Shown in pieces: positions 55,427 through 64,000 of a stretch of DNA of 64,000 nucleotides. Made by a program: the position numbers and the translations under genes. The notes under the pieces were generated by a model. That model did not search any database and was not told the DNA's origin. It was given only the letters and a program-made list of their open reading frames with translations. Source of the stretch: Marinobacter sp. DY40_1A1 (GTDB lineage Bacteria; Pseudomonadota; Gammaproteobacteria; Pseudomonadales; Oleiphilaceae); NCBI RefSeq assembly GCF_016597815.1, contig NZ_VCHA01000001.1:682001-746000 (forward strand), read 5' to 3'. The number at the start of each line of letters is the position of its first letter. Within the stretch, counting starts at the first letter, position 1.

Positions 55427-56497
55427 GTGAAGTCTAACGTATTCGTGAAAGTAGGTTTGGCACTCGCAATTTCTGGAACCCTGGTTGGGTGTGGGGGAAG
55501 TGGGGGCGGAAGTGGAGAGGGGGCTTCTGACTCCCCAGCTACGGCCCCACTGCAAGTTGATCCTAAAAACTATGATGGTACGCCTGTATCCTTTCGCAAA
55601 TCTTCGGACTTTGTGGTTGCCAGCGCCGCGTATAGCGACACCTTGGATATGCAGGATTGGTTGGCCGATGTTGAGTATCAGCTAGAGCAGTACCGTTACG
55701 GTGCTGGGTATGGTGATACTACTGCTGAGCACTGCCTTGAGGAAAACGGCAATCTGTTTGTCAGGGAAGAGTACTCGGATACTCGCGAATATATTGAGTA
55801 CGAGTTTGTAAATTGCTTGGTGCCAGGCTATGCAGAACCACTTCGGTTGAACGGTACCTTGGTTTACGACGAAACCTCTAACGCTGCTGGCACACGTTTT
55901 CAGAGCAAAGAGACCTTTGATATACGCGGTAAATTTGAAACAGATAATCGGCCTCTTGCGATTGTTGGAAGCATGAATTTGGATGCCAGCTTCCTTGATG
56001 AGAACAACGCCACCTTTTCTATCTCGTCGCCAGCGATGGAGTATCTGATTGGCGATCAGTACCTAGCACTGCAAGGAATGCGCATGCGAGGGACGGAAAA
56101 AGGCGAACTGTTCACCATTGATTTGCAAGCCAAGCTTATTTCGTCGGGTATGGGGGGGTATCTGAATCTCTCTACACCGACTGCGGTTGAGGAATTTGAA
56201 TACGAAAGTTGCCCCAGGAAAGGCCACGTTGTGGTTAGCGGTGACGGCAAAATCGAAGCACGCTATGGCACGAGCACTGGGCGTGGTCACGGTATCGAAA
56301 TACTGCTGAATGGCAGTGAAGTGGAATACTCCGATTCCTGTGATGTTGGGTTTTCGGGAGTGGGTGGGGGTGGCTCTAGCTCGACACCTATAACGAACGG
56401 CAACAGGGATGGCGCTGAGGTCGGAACAGCTGTTGGGAATTCGGGGGTGGACTCATCTGCTCCCCCAGAGGAATCGAGCTCGTCTGAGCCAGTTTGA
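55427..56497 (+). CDS. Hypothetical lipoprotein
   Basis: This 356-aa exported protein starts at GTG 55427 with AAGGAG 6 bp upstream. The signal VFVKVGLALAISGTLVGCGG ends in lipobox LVGC (Cys ~22), followed by a Gly/Ser linker, so it is a membrane-anchored lipoprotein. The mature part is acidic and beta-rich, with four further Cys in pairs (AEHCLEENG ... VNCLVPGY; ESCPRKGH ... DSCDVGFSG) that could form disulfides. The C-terminus is Ser/Glu-rich. No family is recognised. It stands alone between the restriction-modification region and the next operon. Confidence 0.78.
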   Translation: MKSNVFVKVGLALAISGTLVGCGGSGGGSGEGASDSPATAPLQVDPKNYDGTPVSFRKSSDFVVASAAYSDTLDMQDWLADVEYQLEQYRYGAGYGDTTAEHCLEENGNLFVREEYSDTREYIEYEFVNCLVPGYAEPLRLNGTLVYDETSNAAGTRFQSKETFDIRGKFETDNRPLAIVGSMNLDASFLDENNATFSISSPAMEYLIGDQYLALQGMRMRGTEKGELFTIDLQAKLISSGMGGYLNLSTPTAVEEFEYESCPRKGHVVVSGDGKIEARYGTSTGRGHGIEILLNGSEVEYSDSCDVGFSGVGGGGSSSTPITNGNRDGAEVGTAVGNSGVDSSAPPEESSSSEPV

Positions 56498-56514
56498 TCC
56501 GTCGTAAACTGTGT

Positions 56515-56555
56515 GGGCGGCTAACAAAAGGCTCGTTACTCAGAGCCAGTCGCCC
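56515..56555 (+). terminator. Branched hairpin between the lipoprotein gene and the next operon
   Basis: An outer stem GGGCG/CGCCC (56515-56519 with 56551-56555) encloses an inner stem GGCTC/GAGCC (56530-56534 with 56543-56547). Only TT follows, so it may be a weak terminator. Confidence 0.4.
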
Positions 56556-56586
56556 TTCTGAAAACTGGTGCATTTGATAGGGAATC

Positions 56587-57498
56587 ATGATCAATAACAA
56601 AGGACAATCTCTCGAGCTCTTCTTCATCGATGGCAAACCGGACGGCATGCTGACCGCTGAAGTGTTCAACTGGACCGGTCACGTGCTTATGGCGCCTCGA
56701 ACACGCATAGGCGCAGCGTTAAAAAGGCCGACAGCCAGTTACACCGGCGTTTACCTCTTGCTTGGTGAGGATGATGAAGGCCCTCTGGCTTACATCGGCG
56801 AAGGCGAGGATATTGGCGACAGAATAAAAAGCCATGACACCTCTAAAGATTGGTGGACTTCGGTTGTGCTAATTACCACTGCGGGTAACAACCTCAACAA
56901 GGCCCATGCCAAGTACCTGGAGTCCAGGCTTGTTGAGGAGGCTCGTAAGGCAGGGAAGATCCGTTTGGATAATGGCAACACGCCTCCACGCTCTTCTCTG
57001 AGTGAGTCCGCTCAAGCCAACATGGAAAGTTTTCTTGAATATCTGATGATGGTGCTTCCTGCACTGCGAATTGATAGCTTTCTTGCCCAAACCCGCCCGC
57101 AAGCGAGAGCCAGCATGGGATCAGCCGTATCTGATGATGATCTAGACATCGTTTTTGAGCTTCGAACGCCCAAGCACGGCATCGATGCCAAAGCCGTGCT
57201 CACAGAAGGGGAGTTTGTGGTGCTGGCAGGCTCCAGGGTCAGCCCTGAATGGCGGGGAAAAACTACTCATCACACCGGATACAGCAAGCTGCACGGGGAG
57301 TTGGTGGCAGGCGGTGTGATAAGGCCAGAAGGTGAGCTGAGTGTGTTTTCTGAGAACTATGCGTTTAGAAGCCCTAGTGCAGCTGCCGCAGTTGTGAACG
57401 GCAGACCGACCAACGGAACAACCGAATGGCGGCTTCCAGAAGGTAAAACATATAAAGCCTGGGAGAAAGAAAAGCTGGAGCAGGATGAGGGCGCATGA
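56587..57498 (+). CDS. GIY-YIG nuclease-type protein with C-terminal DUF4357
   Basis: This 303-aa protein has an N-terminal GIY-YIG-like domain: GVYLLLGEDDEGPLAYIGEG at residues ~53-72 with DIGDRIKSH after it, WWTSVVLITT, and the catalytic-type Glu in KYLESRLVEEARKAG (~118). A linker follows, then a C-terminal DUF4357 unit (~255-295: SENYAFRSPSAAAAVVNG, NGTTEWRLPEG). Such proteins are widespread near restriction systems and may nick or bind DNA. It opens a tightly packed operon: its last 14 bp overlap the next gene. AGGGAA precedes the ATG. Confidence 0.87.
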   Translation: MINNKGQSLELFFIDGKPDGMLTAEVFNWTGHVLMAPRTRIGAALKRPTASYTGVYLLLGEDDEGPLAYIGEGEDIGDRIKSHDTSKDWWTSVVLITTAGNNLNKAHAKYLESRLVEEARKAGKIRLDNGNTPPRSSLSESAQANMESFLEYLMMVLPALRIDSFLAQTRPQARASMGSAVSDDDLDIVFELRTPKHGIDAKAVLTEGEFVVLAGSRVSPEWRGKTTHHTGYSKLHGELVAGGVIRPEGELSVFSENYAFRSPSAAAAVVNGRPTNGTTEWRLPEGKTYKAWEKEKLEQDEGA

Positions 57499-58942
57499 TG
57501 GCGCCTCTTCCTGTCACCTTTCGTTCATGAAGCTCCAAACCTTTTTGACAGAATACGATGATTCCCTGTCCGGGGATTCCTTCATCGACCCCCTCGGCCA
57601 GCTGGTCATTTGGTCGGCTTATGGCCAGAAGATATTTCGAAACAGAGTAAATTCTGTTTCTAATGATGTTCGGAATTTTACGCTGAACCTGTTCCATCAT
57701 GGTGTGATTCGGTCACTCATACACGATGGAGAGTTCGAGGTTACTCCTACTCTTGCCAGTGCTCTTGGGCCAAAAGAAAGCCTGCCATTTATCCACGCAT
57801 GTCTTATACACCTGGAGAACATCTATACCTACGCAATGGTCAAACAGCCAGAAGCGGATGGTATCGATACCTTAGGTATTTTGGGTGGGAGCGTAGCGCG
57901 AGCGAAACTCAGTGATGACGCAATCAGCGGCAATCCACAGCTGATTTTCACCGACAAGCCCGACGGCCATCTGCTGGTTCGTCAACTGGGATTGGGAGTC
58001 AGTGGTCGATATAAAACACCCTTTGTTGAGATGGGATTCTTTGATCAAGGTTATCGGTACTTTGGTCAAGCAGCGGAGGAACGATGGAGCGCTTTTGAGG
58101 AGTTGTTGAACAATAGCGATTTGCTCCGCAATTGTTTCACTGAAGCAAAGAGATACCTCGTTACGCTGACAGGCGCATCACAGAAAGTGCAGGTGCCACT
58201 TGTTCAGCACCTTTCCGAGATACCAGCAGAATTAACGCAGGTTTACCGAAACGCATTCACTACTGGTGCAAAAGTTGGCGCTGAAACCCGGGAGTTCTGG
58301 TTATCTGTAACTGGGTTGAATGAGGGGGCAGCTGGGGCCTTGTTGCAAGTTATGCGAAAGAGGCTTGCCGAGGGTAAGTTGGATGAGAGCAACCCTGAAA
58401 AACTCAACCCTGAACTCGTTGTTGAGGATGCCGTACAAGCCCTCAATCCGAGTGACGCCGAACGAAGAAAATTGACCAATATCCAATTGATTGAACCTTT
58501 GCTGGCCGAAGTGGATTTGTTGTTCTCGGTGGCCAGAAGTAAAAAAGTGCAGCCACTGTCTGAGATCCGGAAAAAATGGGAAGCGCTGAATCGTTCAGAC
58601 TCTACCTTGCCTCAGTGTGCCGAGTTGATCAGAAGTAATCCGGAGGTTTTAGAAGGGTTTCATGGTACCGGGCGGTTCAGGCTTGAAAAGCTACTGGACG
58701 TTGCGCGGCTTGAATCATTAGAACAGCAGCTCAAAGCTTTGCTTGAGTATCATTCAGCCGTCATGAAGCAGAGAGGTCAGCTTCGCTGGGTTGAGGTTTT
58801 CCGTGATCAAGAAGTCCACAACCATGGTCGCACGGTAACGCTCCCTGCTACAGGTAACAGGCCTTTTGGTTCTTGGGTGAACTCCTATTATCTGCACCAA
58901 TTTAACTATTTGGTAAGCGGGTACTACGGAGCCGAGCAATGA
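57485..58942 (+). CDS. Hypothetical ~485-aa protein of the GIY-YIG/PLD/helicase operon
   Basis: I do not recognise this family. From the ATG at 57485 it is 485 aa; an alternative ATG at 57527 (MKLQTFLTEYDDSLSGDSF) gives 471 aa and a more natural N-terminus, while 57485 has GGAG closer upstream. It is soluble, helical in its second half (LLNNSDLLRNCFTEAKRYLV, EPLLAEVDLLFSVARSKKVQ) and has no visible nuclease or nucleotide motif. An N-terminal block (DPLGQLVIWSAYGQKIF) and the Trp-rich C-terminus (RPFGSWVNSYYLHQFNYL) look conserved in style. It overlaps both neighbours (14 bp and 4 bp), so it is an obligate part of the module. Confidence 0.8.
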   Translation: MRAHDGASSCHLSFMKLQTFLTEYDDSLSGDSFIDPLGQLVIWSAYGQKIFRNRVNSVSNDVRNFTLNLFHHGVIRSLIHDGEFEVTPTLASALGPKESLPFIHACLIHLENIYTYAMVKQPEADGIDTLGILGGSVARAKLSDDAISGNPQLIFTDKPDGHLLVRQLGLGVSGRYKTPFVEMGFFDQGYRYFGQAAEERWSAFEELLNNSDLLRNCFTEAKRYLVTLTGASQKVQVPLVQHLSEIPAELTQVYRNAFTTGAKVGAETREFWLSVTGLNEGAAGALLQVMRKRLAEGKLDESNPEKLNPELVVEDAVQALNPSDAERRKLTNIQLIEPLLAEVDLLFSVARSKKVQPLSEIRKKWEALNRSDSTLPQCAELIRSNPEVLEGFHGTGRFRLEKLLDVARLESLEQQLKALLEYHSAVMKQRGQLRWVEVFRDQEVHNHGRTVTLPATGNRPFGSWVNSYYLHQFNYLVSGYYGAEQ

Positions 58943-60891
58943 AACTGCTCACCGCATTCCGAAACCAGGTCGACGCTGTAGGGGATATTCAGCGTGTCTG
59001 GTTCACTAGCTTCGTAGTCAATGTTGAGTTTATTGAAACCTACCTACTACCCGTAATTCTGGGAATGGATACTCCCAAGATCAGAATGGATTATGAAGGT
59101 ATGCAGCAGGTACTCAGTGAACGAGGGATTGATTTTCATGTTTTCTGCGATAAGCGTTATATCGAACCTGATCAGAATAAGCGTACTGCGCTACCTATTC
59201 ACGGTGTTACCCCCGAACTATTGCCGCCAAATGGCCCCGTGAGCTTTTCTAAAGACAGCCTTTTCCACCCCAAGGTTATTTATATCCAAGGCGATAAGGG
59301 TGCAGTGCTGGGCACTGGCAGTGCGAATCTGACGGTGGATGGGTGGGGGCGGAACCAGGAGGTTTTCTCTTTCACCCGGGTAGTGGGTACACAGCTTGCG
59401 GAATCGGTTAAGAGCTTTTTTGAGCCTATCTTTGTTAGTGTCCGTGAGCCGTTTCCTGAGGACTTTCCTGTGTTAGGTGAGGGCGCGGAGCAAGGGGAAA
59501 CGTTCTGCCATAGTTTGGCTGGCCCGCCATTTCTCGACCGGCTGTTTGAGAATAGGCCGAACGAGCTGGCCGTATGGTCACCTTATTTTTCCACCGATCT
59601 CGGTAAGTATGTCCAGCTACTTCAAAGCTTCATCGATAAACCGAATTTGAAGGTACAGCTGGTACCTGATCGAGTAGAGAATCAGTATTTTCGCACTGAG
59701 TGGAGCGAAGGTGTAGCCAGTCTTCATCAGAGTGGCGTGCTGGCATTTTACCAAAGCCCGATCGAGCGAGATTATCGAAGTTCCATGACCCACGCGAAGC
59801 TATGGAAAACCACGGATAGATTAGCCATTGGTTCTTGGAATTTTACCCAGCCAGGAAGCAACCTGGCCCTAGAGGGCAGGGCGTCAAGCTCTAACGTGGA
59901 GGCTGGGTTTATCTATAGTGATGCTTCACCCTTAGCCTGCTATGTTGGGAAAGAGCTGCCGTTTGCTGAAGGGTTGTTTGCCTCACCGGAACAAATGGAA
60001 CAAGAAAGTCTTCGAGTGCCAGAGCTGCCCCCTTTTGATTTGAAGGTGGTTTTTGATTGGCAGATGGAACGCTACTTTATTTCTGGGGCCTGGATAGGCA
60101 AGGGTGCCCCGGAAGAAGGACTTCAACTCGAGTTGCCAGACTTACCACATCGTGTAGAGCTTAAATGGGAGTTTGGCACCGATGGCCAGTCCTTTATCCT
60201 GAGGGATTTGGTTTTGCCGGTGTCAGCAACGAAAGAGCTGTTGAAGGCACACAGCTTTGAGGTGCTTCGTGGATTGGAGACGCTCGCTAGAGGCTTGATT
60301 ATAGAGCGGCGCTCAGTGTACCGAAGAGCACAGCAATATGAGAATTTACGGGGTCTTCTCGATGCACTGGTGCTTACCTCCGGGAACCCACCGGCCGACG
60401 ATGTAGGCTACAGAGTACGAGAGGATGAAGGCGGCGAGACGCTTGTGGATGGTCTCAGAGAAGAGGGTGAGACCTTCGTTGCTGGCCAAGAGGGTCAATC
60501 AACGGACATCAGCTATTTCCGGTTGTTTTCTGCTTGTCATCATTACGCAGAACTTATCGAACATTGTCGTGACCAAAAAGAACTCGAGTACTGGGCCTTT
60601 ATTCGGCCGGGATGCCTTCAGGAACTGGTAGAGAAAACACAACATCGTATTGGAATAACGGATTCACCAACGTTGTTCAACTGGTTTCTCTCGCAAGAGG
60701 TTAATCAACTGTGTGAGGTTGCATATACCCGATGGAAGAGTTTGTCACTAAATGAGTCACGTGAAACGTCGGAACGGTGGCGGGCGTTGAAGACTGATCA
60801 GCTGGCTTTGCCTTCCACCTTGAGCAAAAAATACCAGGCTTGGCTGGCCAAGGAATACCAGCGCCGAAGCGGTGACAAGGAAAAAGTATGA
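58939..60891 (+). CDS. Phospholipase D-fold (double HKD) protein
   Basis: This 650-aa protein has two HKD motifs. The first is FHPKVIYIQGDKGAVLGTGS (residues ~110-129, with GSANLT). The second is MTHAKLWKTTDRLAIGSWNF (~283-302). Paired HKD motifs make a phosphodiesterase active site; in defence-type proteins this usually means a nuclease, as in DISARM DrmC. The C-terminal half is unrecognised, with an acidic segment (REEGETFVAGQEGQSTDI). The start overlaps the previous stop, and its stop overlaps the helicase ATG, each by 4 bp. Nuclease action is inferred. Confidence 0.88.
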   Translation: MKLLTAFRNQVDAVGDIQRVWFTSFVVNVEFIETYLLPVILGMDTPKIRMDYEGMQQVLSERGIDFHVFCDKRYIEPDQNKRTALPIHGVTPELLPPNGPVSFSKDSLFHPKVIYIQGDKGAVLGTGSANLTVDGWGRNQEVFSFTRVVGTQLAESVKSFFEPIFVSVREPFPEDFPVLGEGAEQGETFCHSLAGPPFLDRLFENRPNELAVWSPYFSTDLGKYVQLLQSFIDKPNLKVQLVPDRVENQYFRTEWSEGVASLHQSGVLAFYQSPIERDYRSSMTHAKLWKTTDRLAIGSWNFTQPGSNLALEGRASSSNVEAGFIYSDASPLACYVGKELPFAEGLFASPEQMEQESLRVPELPPFDLKVVFDWQMERYFISGAWIGKGAPEEGLQLELPDLPHRVELKWEFGTDGQSFILRDLVLPVSATKELLKAHSFEVLRGLETLARGLIIERRSVYRRAQQYENLRGLLDALVLTSGNPPADDVGYRVREDEGGETLVDGLREEGETFVAGQEGQSTDISYFRLFSACHHYAELIEHCRDQKELEYWAFIRPGCLQELVEKTQHRIGITDSPTLFNWFLSQEVNQLCEVAYTRWKSLSLNESRETSERWRALKTDQLALPSTLSKKYQAWLAKEYQRRSGDKEKV

Positions 60892-63800
60892 CCGTTAGTG
60901 ATTGGGGCCACTTATACCCGGAAATGGTTTCGGAATGGATCAACTTTAACCGTGACCAAAAGGATTGGCGCTATTCCAAGGATGAGCGCCAATCCATGCC
61001 TGCGAAACAAACCGAAGGGGTCGCCTATCTTTGGAATGTTTTAGCTGAAAAGCGAGTGGCATTGCTGGCGGATGAAGTTGGCATGGGTAAGACCTTCCAG
61101 GCGTTGGGTGTTGCGGCACTTCTTTGGAAAATGAAACCCAATGCCCGTGTTTTGGTGATGGCTCCGAACAGAGACCTTTGCCTACATTGGCGGCGAGAAT
61201 TCAACGAGCTGGTTCGTACGCATTACAGGGTTGCAGATCATACCGTCAAGAACAGTGTTGATGGAGGTCCGGTTCCTAGTATTGAAATTTGCAAGTCACT
61301 CGAGGACCTTGCTGCTGCGGTAAATAGAGGTGTGTCTCATTTCTATTTGACGACTATTCACTCCCTGAGTGGATTGTTACGTAGTTCAGATGATCTTCAG
61401 GGCAACCCCGAAGAGCTGGCTGCAGAGATCGCTCAAGACATCCATACAAGTATAAAAAACGCGCTTGGCCCCGGTGGTTTCGATTTGGTGATTGTGGATG
61501 AGGCCCACTATTTTAGAAATATCCATGGCGGTTCACAGCGAGTGGCAGCAGCTCGAGCGTTTTTTGGCACGGAAGCTAGCCCGCTTTCAAAGCGAGCATT
61601 GCTGTTGACGGCGACACCTAGCCATACGCGACTGTCTGATGTTGCAAGTGTCTTCAGCTACTTCCTACCACTCGATGATTGGCCGACTGAAGCAGAACGT
61701 GCCAGTTATCTCCTCAATACCCATGGGTTACGGCGCATGCGCCTGATGGAGGGTAATAAGAAGCTTTTTAGTAAGCGCCACTATCGTCACGAAAAGCCCA
61801 TGCCCGCGACGTTTGCTGGGCAGCCGGAAGCTGAGGGCTTTTTTGCTTTGTATCAAAAGGGGCTGGTTGCAGAGCTGAATAAAAAGAATGAAACGAAAAG
61901 CCTTATGTATGGCTATCTGGAAGGTTTTGAGTCGGTTGGTCGTGATCTAACTCGGGAATCGCCGATAAGTAGTCCGAGCGAATCAGATAGTGGTGAGTCG
62001 AGCAAAGCCGGTGACTATTCGAGCGCTCATGATACAAACCTCCTTATGGGACTGACCGACAGTTACTATAAGGCTTTTGGGCGCTTTCCTGAGCATCCGA
62101 AATACGGGCGCCTGATTGAAGCATGTGTTCCTTCAAATAAGGAATTGCTCAGCTCCCCGTTGAGTGACCTGAAACATCTTATTTTCGTTCGTAGAATTCC
62201 ATCCGTGAGGGAACTCACCCAGCGCATGAATGAGCGTTATGATGAGTTACTGGGTGAAATGCTGTTTTCAGCTTGGGGTGAGTCCTTCAAGGGCCAAGAT
62301 GGGCTACCAAGGCTCAAAGATCTTACTCGGGTTGAGTACCAAAAATTTGTGGAAAGCCGTGGCGATGAGAGCGCCCAAGACCAAGCTGAGGCTGTTGAGA
62401 CAGATGCAGAGGATGCCGATGGGGAAGACGAGGATTATCTTGCATCACGGGTTGCTCAGCTATTTGTAGTCAAAAAGGGGGAGGTGGGAGGCCAGACAGA
62501 CTGCGCGAACGTGCGGCTGCGCTTCACAAAGCCAGAGAGCCTGTTTTCACTCTTTTTGGAACCAGCGAGTGATTATCTGGCTGCTGGGTACACAAGTTTT
62601 TACAGCGATTCGGAACGAAAGAGAGCTAATTATGGCGCAGCCGCTCGATATGAGCGTTTTTTGGGTTGGAATCGGCCGTCAGATTTTCGAGAGGCTGTGG
62701 GTGATAGCGCGGCGCCAGCAACTCCGTACGACGAGCAACTTTATACATGCTGGTCGTTAGTGTTGAAGGAATTGCCATCCGAGCTTCAAGAAAAGTTGCA
62801 TAGGTGGGCCAAGCATCAAAAAGCCGTTGCGGAGAATTTCGCGAACTATTTAAAAGCGGGGTTCTTGCACGCGAGCCCGGTCATCGTCGAGCTGTATGGA
62901 TGGTTCGTGGAATATCGGCGAAAGGGCCGGAAATCGCGCGTGCAGGAGTGGTACTGGGGCTTTTTTGAGTTTGTTCGAGAGGAAAAAATCAAAGGATCAT
63001 TGTTGCTGCGTTACTTTGTCGCTGCCTTGGAAACCTTCGAGGCACTGTGCGGTAAAATCGTCGATCACAGGGTTGATGATTGGCGCCAAGAGTGGTCTAG
63101 CCTTAAAAGCCTTACCAGTCCGGCTTGGTTCGCCAGCGGTGAAAACAATAGTGCCCGCCAACGTTTGATACTTGGTTTCAATAGTCCATTTTATCCGAAT
63201 GTGCTGGTGTCTACCTCCGTGTTCCAGGAAGGGGTAAATCTCCACCTGAACTGCCATCAGGTGCATCATTACGGGATTTCTGGCTCACCGGGTTCCAATG
63301 AACAAAGAGTTGGGCGAGTTGACCGTTTGTTTGGGTGCGTCAATAAACGGCTTGAATCTGGTGATGGTGAGCTAAGTATCCTCTTTCCATATTTGGAAAG
63401 CTCTGTGGATGAAGACCAGGTTGCTTCGTTTATTGAACGAAAGCACCGAGTGGAAGAGCGCATGGATGCTTGCCTTCAAACCAAGTTCGATTCTGAGTTT
63501 CGTGCGACCTCAAACTTAGACTGGGTGCAATTTCTCAGAAAGCCACTGATGCATACTAATGAGCCCGTAGACGATCCCTATCCAGCAAAATTCGACTTGT
63601 CTAGCGCATCTGGTGCTCAATATGAGGCTCAGTTAACTCATGCCTTCGAGGACATTGTTCAGACTCTACGCTCTCATTTGGAGAGCATCTGTGCCCCTTC
63701 AGGTGACCAGGTCATTGAGGCGAAGTCGAGCCAGAACTCTCCCAAGCCCCTTTTCATTATTGATCCGCTAGTTGAAAGAGGTGAGGCCATCAGGCATCAG

Positions 63801-64000
63801 CCTGTTTTTGCAACGCTGGGCTTCTCACCCCGGTTCTCTGCACTCGTTCCTGAAACGGCATACATCTTCAGTTTTGCATCACCGATCGTAAATGCAGATG
63901 GTTTCAAAGACATTCCGCTTGAGGAGCTGCAACTGCATATTGATGAACTAAGTGCTGTGTATCCGCTAGTTAGAGTTGCTATCGACGAAGGTGCAGGAAA
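60888..64000 (+). CDS. SNF2-type superfamily 2 helicase, runs past the window edge
   Basis: An open frame of 1037 codons from the ATG at 60888 has no stop by the right edge. It carries Walker A LLADEVGMGKTFQALG (~60-75), VLVMAPNRDLCLHWRREF, the DEAH box LVIVDEAHYFRN (~200) and TATPSHTRL. After a long insert it has VLVSTSVFQEGVNLH and QRVGRVDRLFG (~805), the C-terminal motifs V and VI. The ~450-residue insert between the two helicase lobes contains a strongly acidic stretch (~495-515) and unrecognised helical sequence. Such proteins are dsDNA translocases. It is the fourth and largest gene of the operon. Confidence 0.92.
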   Translation, partial: MTVSDWGHLYPEMVSEWINFNRDQKDWRYSKDERQSMPAKQTEGVAYLWNVLAEKRVALLADEVGMGKTFQALGVAALLWKMKPNARVLVMAPNRDLCLHWRREFNELVRTHYRVADHTVKNSVDGGPVPSIEICKSLEDLAAAVNRGVSHFYLTTIHSLSGLLRSSDDLQGNPEELAAEIAQDIHTSIKNALGPGGFDLVIVDEAHYFRNIHGGSQRVAAARAFFGTEASPLSKRALLLTATPSHTRLSDVASVFSYFLPLDDWPTEAERASYLLNTHGLRRMRLMEGNKKLFSKRHYRHEKPMPATFAGQPEAEGFFALYQKGLVAELNKKNETKSLMYGYLEGFESVGRDLTRESPISSPSESDSGESSKAGDYSSAHDTNLLMGLTDSYYKAFGRFPEHPKYGRLIEACVPSNKELLSSPLSDLKHLIFVRRIPSVRELTQRMNERYDELLGEMLFSAWGESFKGQDGLPRLKDLTRVEYQKFVESRGDESAQDQAEAVETDAEDADGEDEDYLASRVAQLFVVKKGEVGGQTDCANVRLRFTKPESLFSLFLEPASDYLAAGYTSFYSDSERKRANYGAAARYERFLGWNRPSDFREAVGDSAAPATPYDEQLYTCWSLVLKELPSELQEKLHRWAKHQKAVAENFANYLKAGFLHASPVIVELYGWFVEYRRKGRKSRVQEWYWGFFEFVREEKIKGSLLLRYFVAALETFEALCGKIVDHRVDDWRQEWSSLKSLTSPAWFASGENNSARQRLILGFNSPFYPNVLVSTSVFQEGVNLHLNCHQVHHYGISGSPGSNEQRVGRVDRLFGCVNKRLESGDGELSILFPYLESSVDEDQVASFIERKHRVEERMDACLQTKFDSEFRATSNLDWVQFLRKPLMHTNEPVDDPYPAKFDLSSASGAQYEAQLTHAFEDIVQTLRSHLESICAPSGDQVIEAKSSQNSPKPLFIIDPLVERGEAIRHQPVFATLGFSPRFSALVPETAYIFSFASPIVNADGFKDIPLEELQLHIDELSAVYPLVRVAIDEGAG

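Noticed and set aside
56587..64000. Assignment of the last operon to DISARM, BREX, Dnd or the 7-deazaguanine (Dpd) system
   Set aside because: A PLD protein and a SNF2 helicase alone are not enough; the methylases or modification genes that define those systems are not seen in the window.

Overview
The window reads as a chromosome segment of a marine gammaproteobacterium, most likely Marinobacter or a close relative. This is inferred from gene content: a complete Na+-translocating NADH:quinone reductase operon with ApbE and NqrM, soluble transhydrogenase SthA, the long form of GAPDH, a CsiV-Mfd pair and an MTA/MTI phosphorylase. No rRNA or tRNA was seen, so the genus is not proven.

Bases 1-21830 are ordinary core genome. 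In order they hold the end of an L,D-transpeptidase, an MscS channel, an S-methylthioinosine-type phosphorylase, CsiV and Mfd (minus strand), GAPDH, nqrABCDEF-apbE-nqrM, sthA, then on the minus strand a glycerophosphodiesterase, a type I-beta-like DAHP synthase, a TerB-like protein, transaldolase and dusA.

From about 21.84 kb to the right edge the DNA is accessory. A tyrosine integrase and a PrtN-like activator lie beside the 5' end of dusA, a known island insertion site. Next come a WYL regulator, an SRAP (YedK/HMCES) protein and mntP behind a yybP-ykoY-type Mn riboswitch. Bases 26.3-36.0 kb form a scrap-yard: IS66 relics, truncated WYL copies, a near-identical 974-bp duplication carrying a 209-aa gene of unknown function, a dispersed ~57-bp repeat, and a small integron-type cassette array (GNAT, VOC and zinc-ribbon cassettes with attC sites, no integrase in view). 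Metabolic genes (OYE-family reductase, SDR, quinone oxidoreductase and divergent LysR) are interspersed.

From 39 kb to the end the theme is DNA damage, mobile DNA and defence. A LexA-boxed umuD-X-umuC operon contains an HExxH protein between the two polymerase V genes. A set of small unknown genes and a PcfJ-like gene shares a palindromic operator. A type IC restriction-modification operon (hsdM, hsdS with three TAEL repeats, hsdR, plus a PD-(D/E)XK protein and a small ORF) has a frameshifted HTH gene upstream and is bracketed by two diverged copies of a ~265-bp segment. A lipoprotein gene precedes the last operon.

The most interesting unit is that last operon, 56587 to the right edge: a GIY-YIG/DUF4357 protein, a ~480-aa protein of no recognised family, a double-HKD phospholipase-D-fold protein and a large SNF2-type helicase, all with overlapping reading frames. 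It looks like a defence module whose composition I cannot match to a named system; the helicase runs off the window, so further genes may follow.
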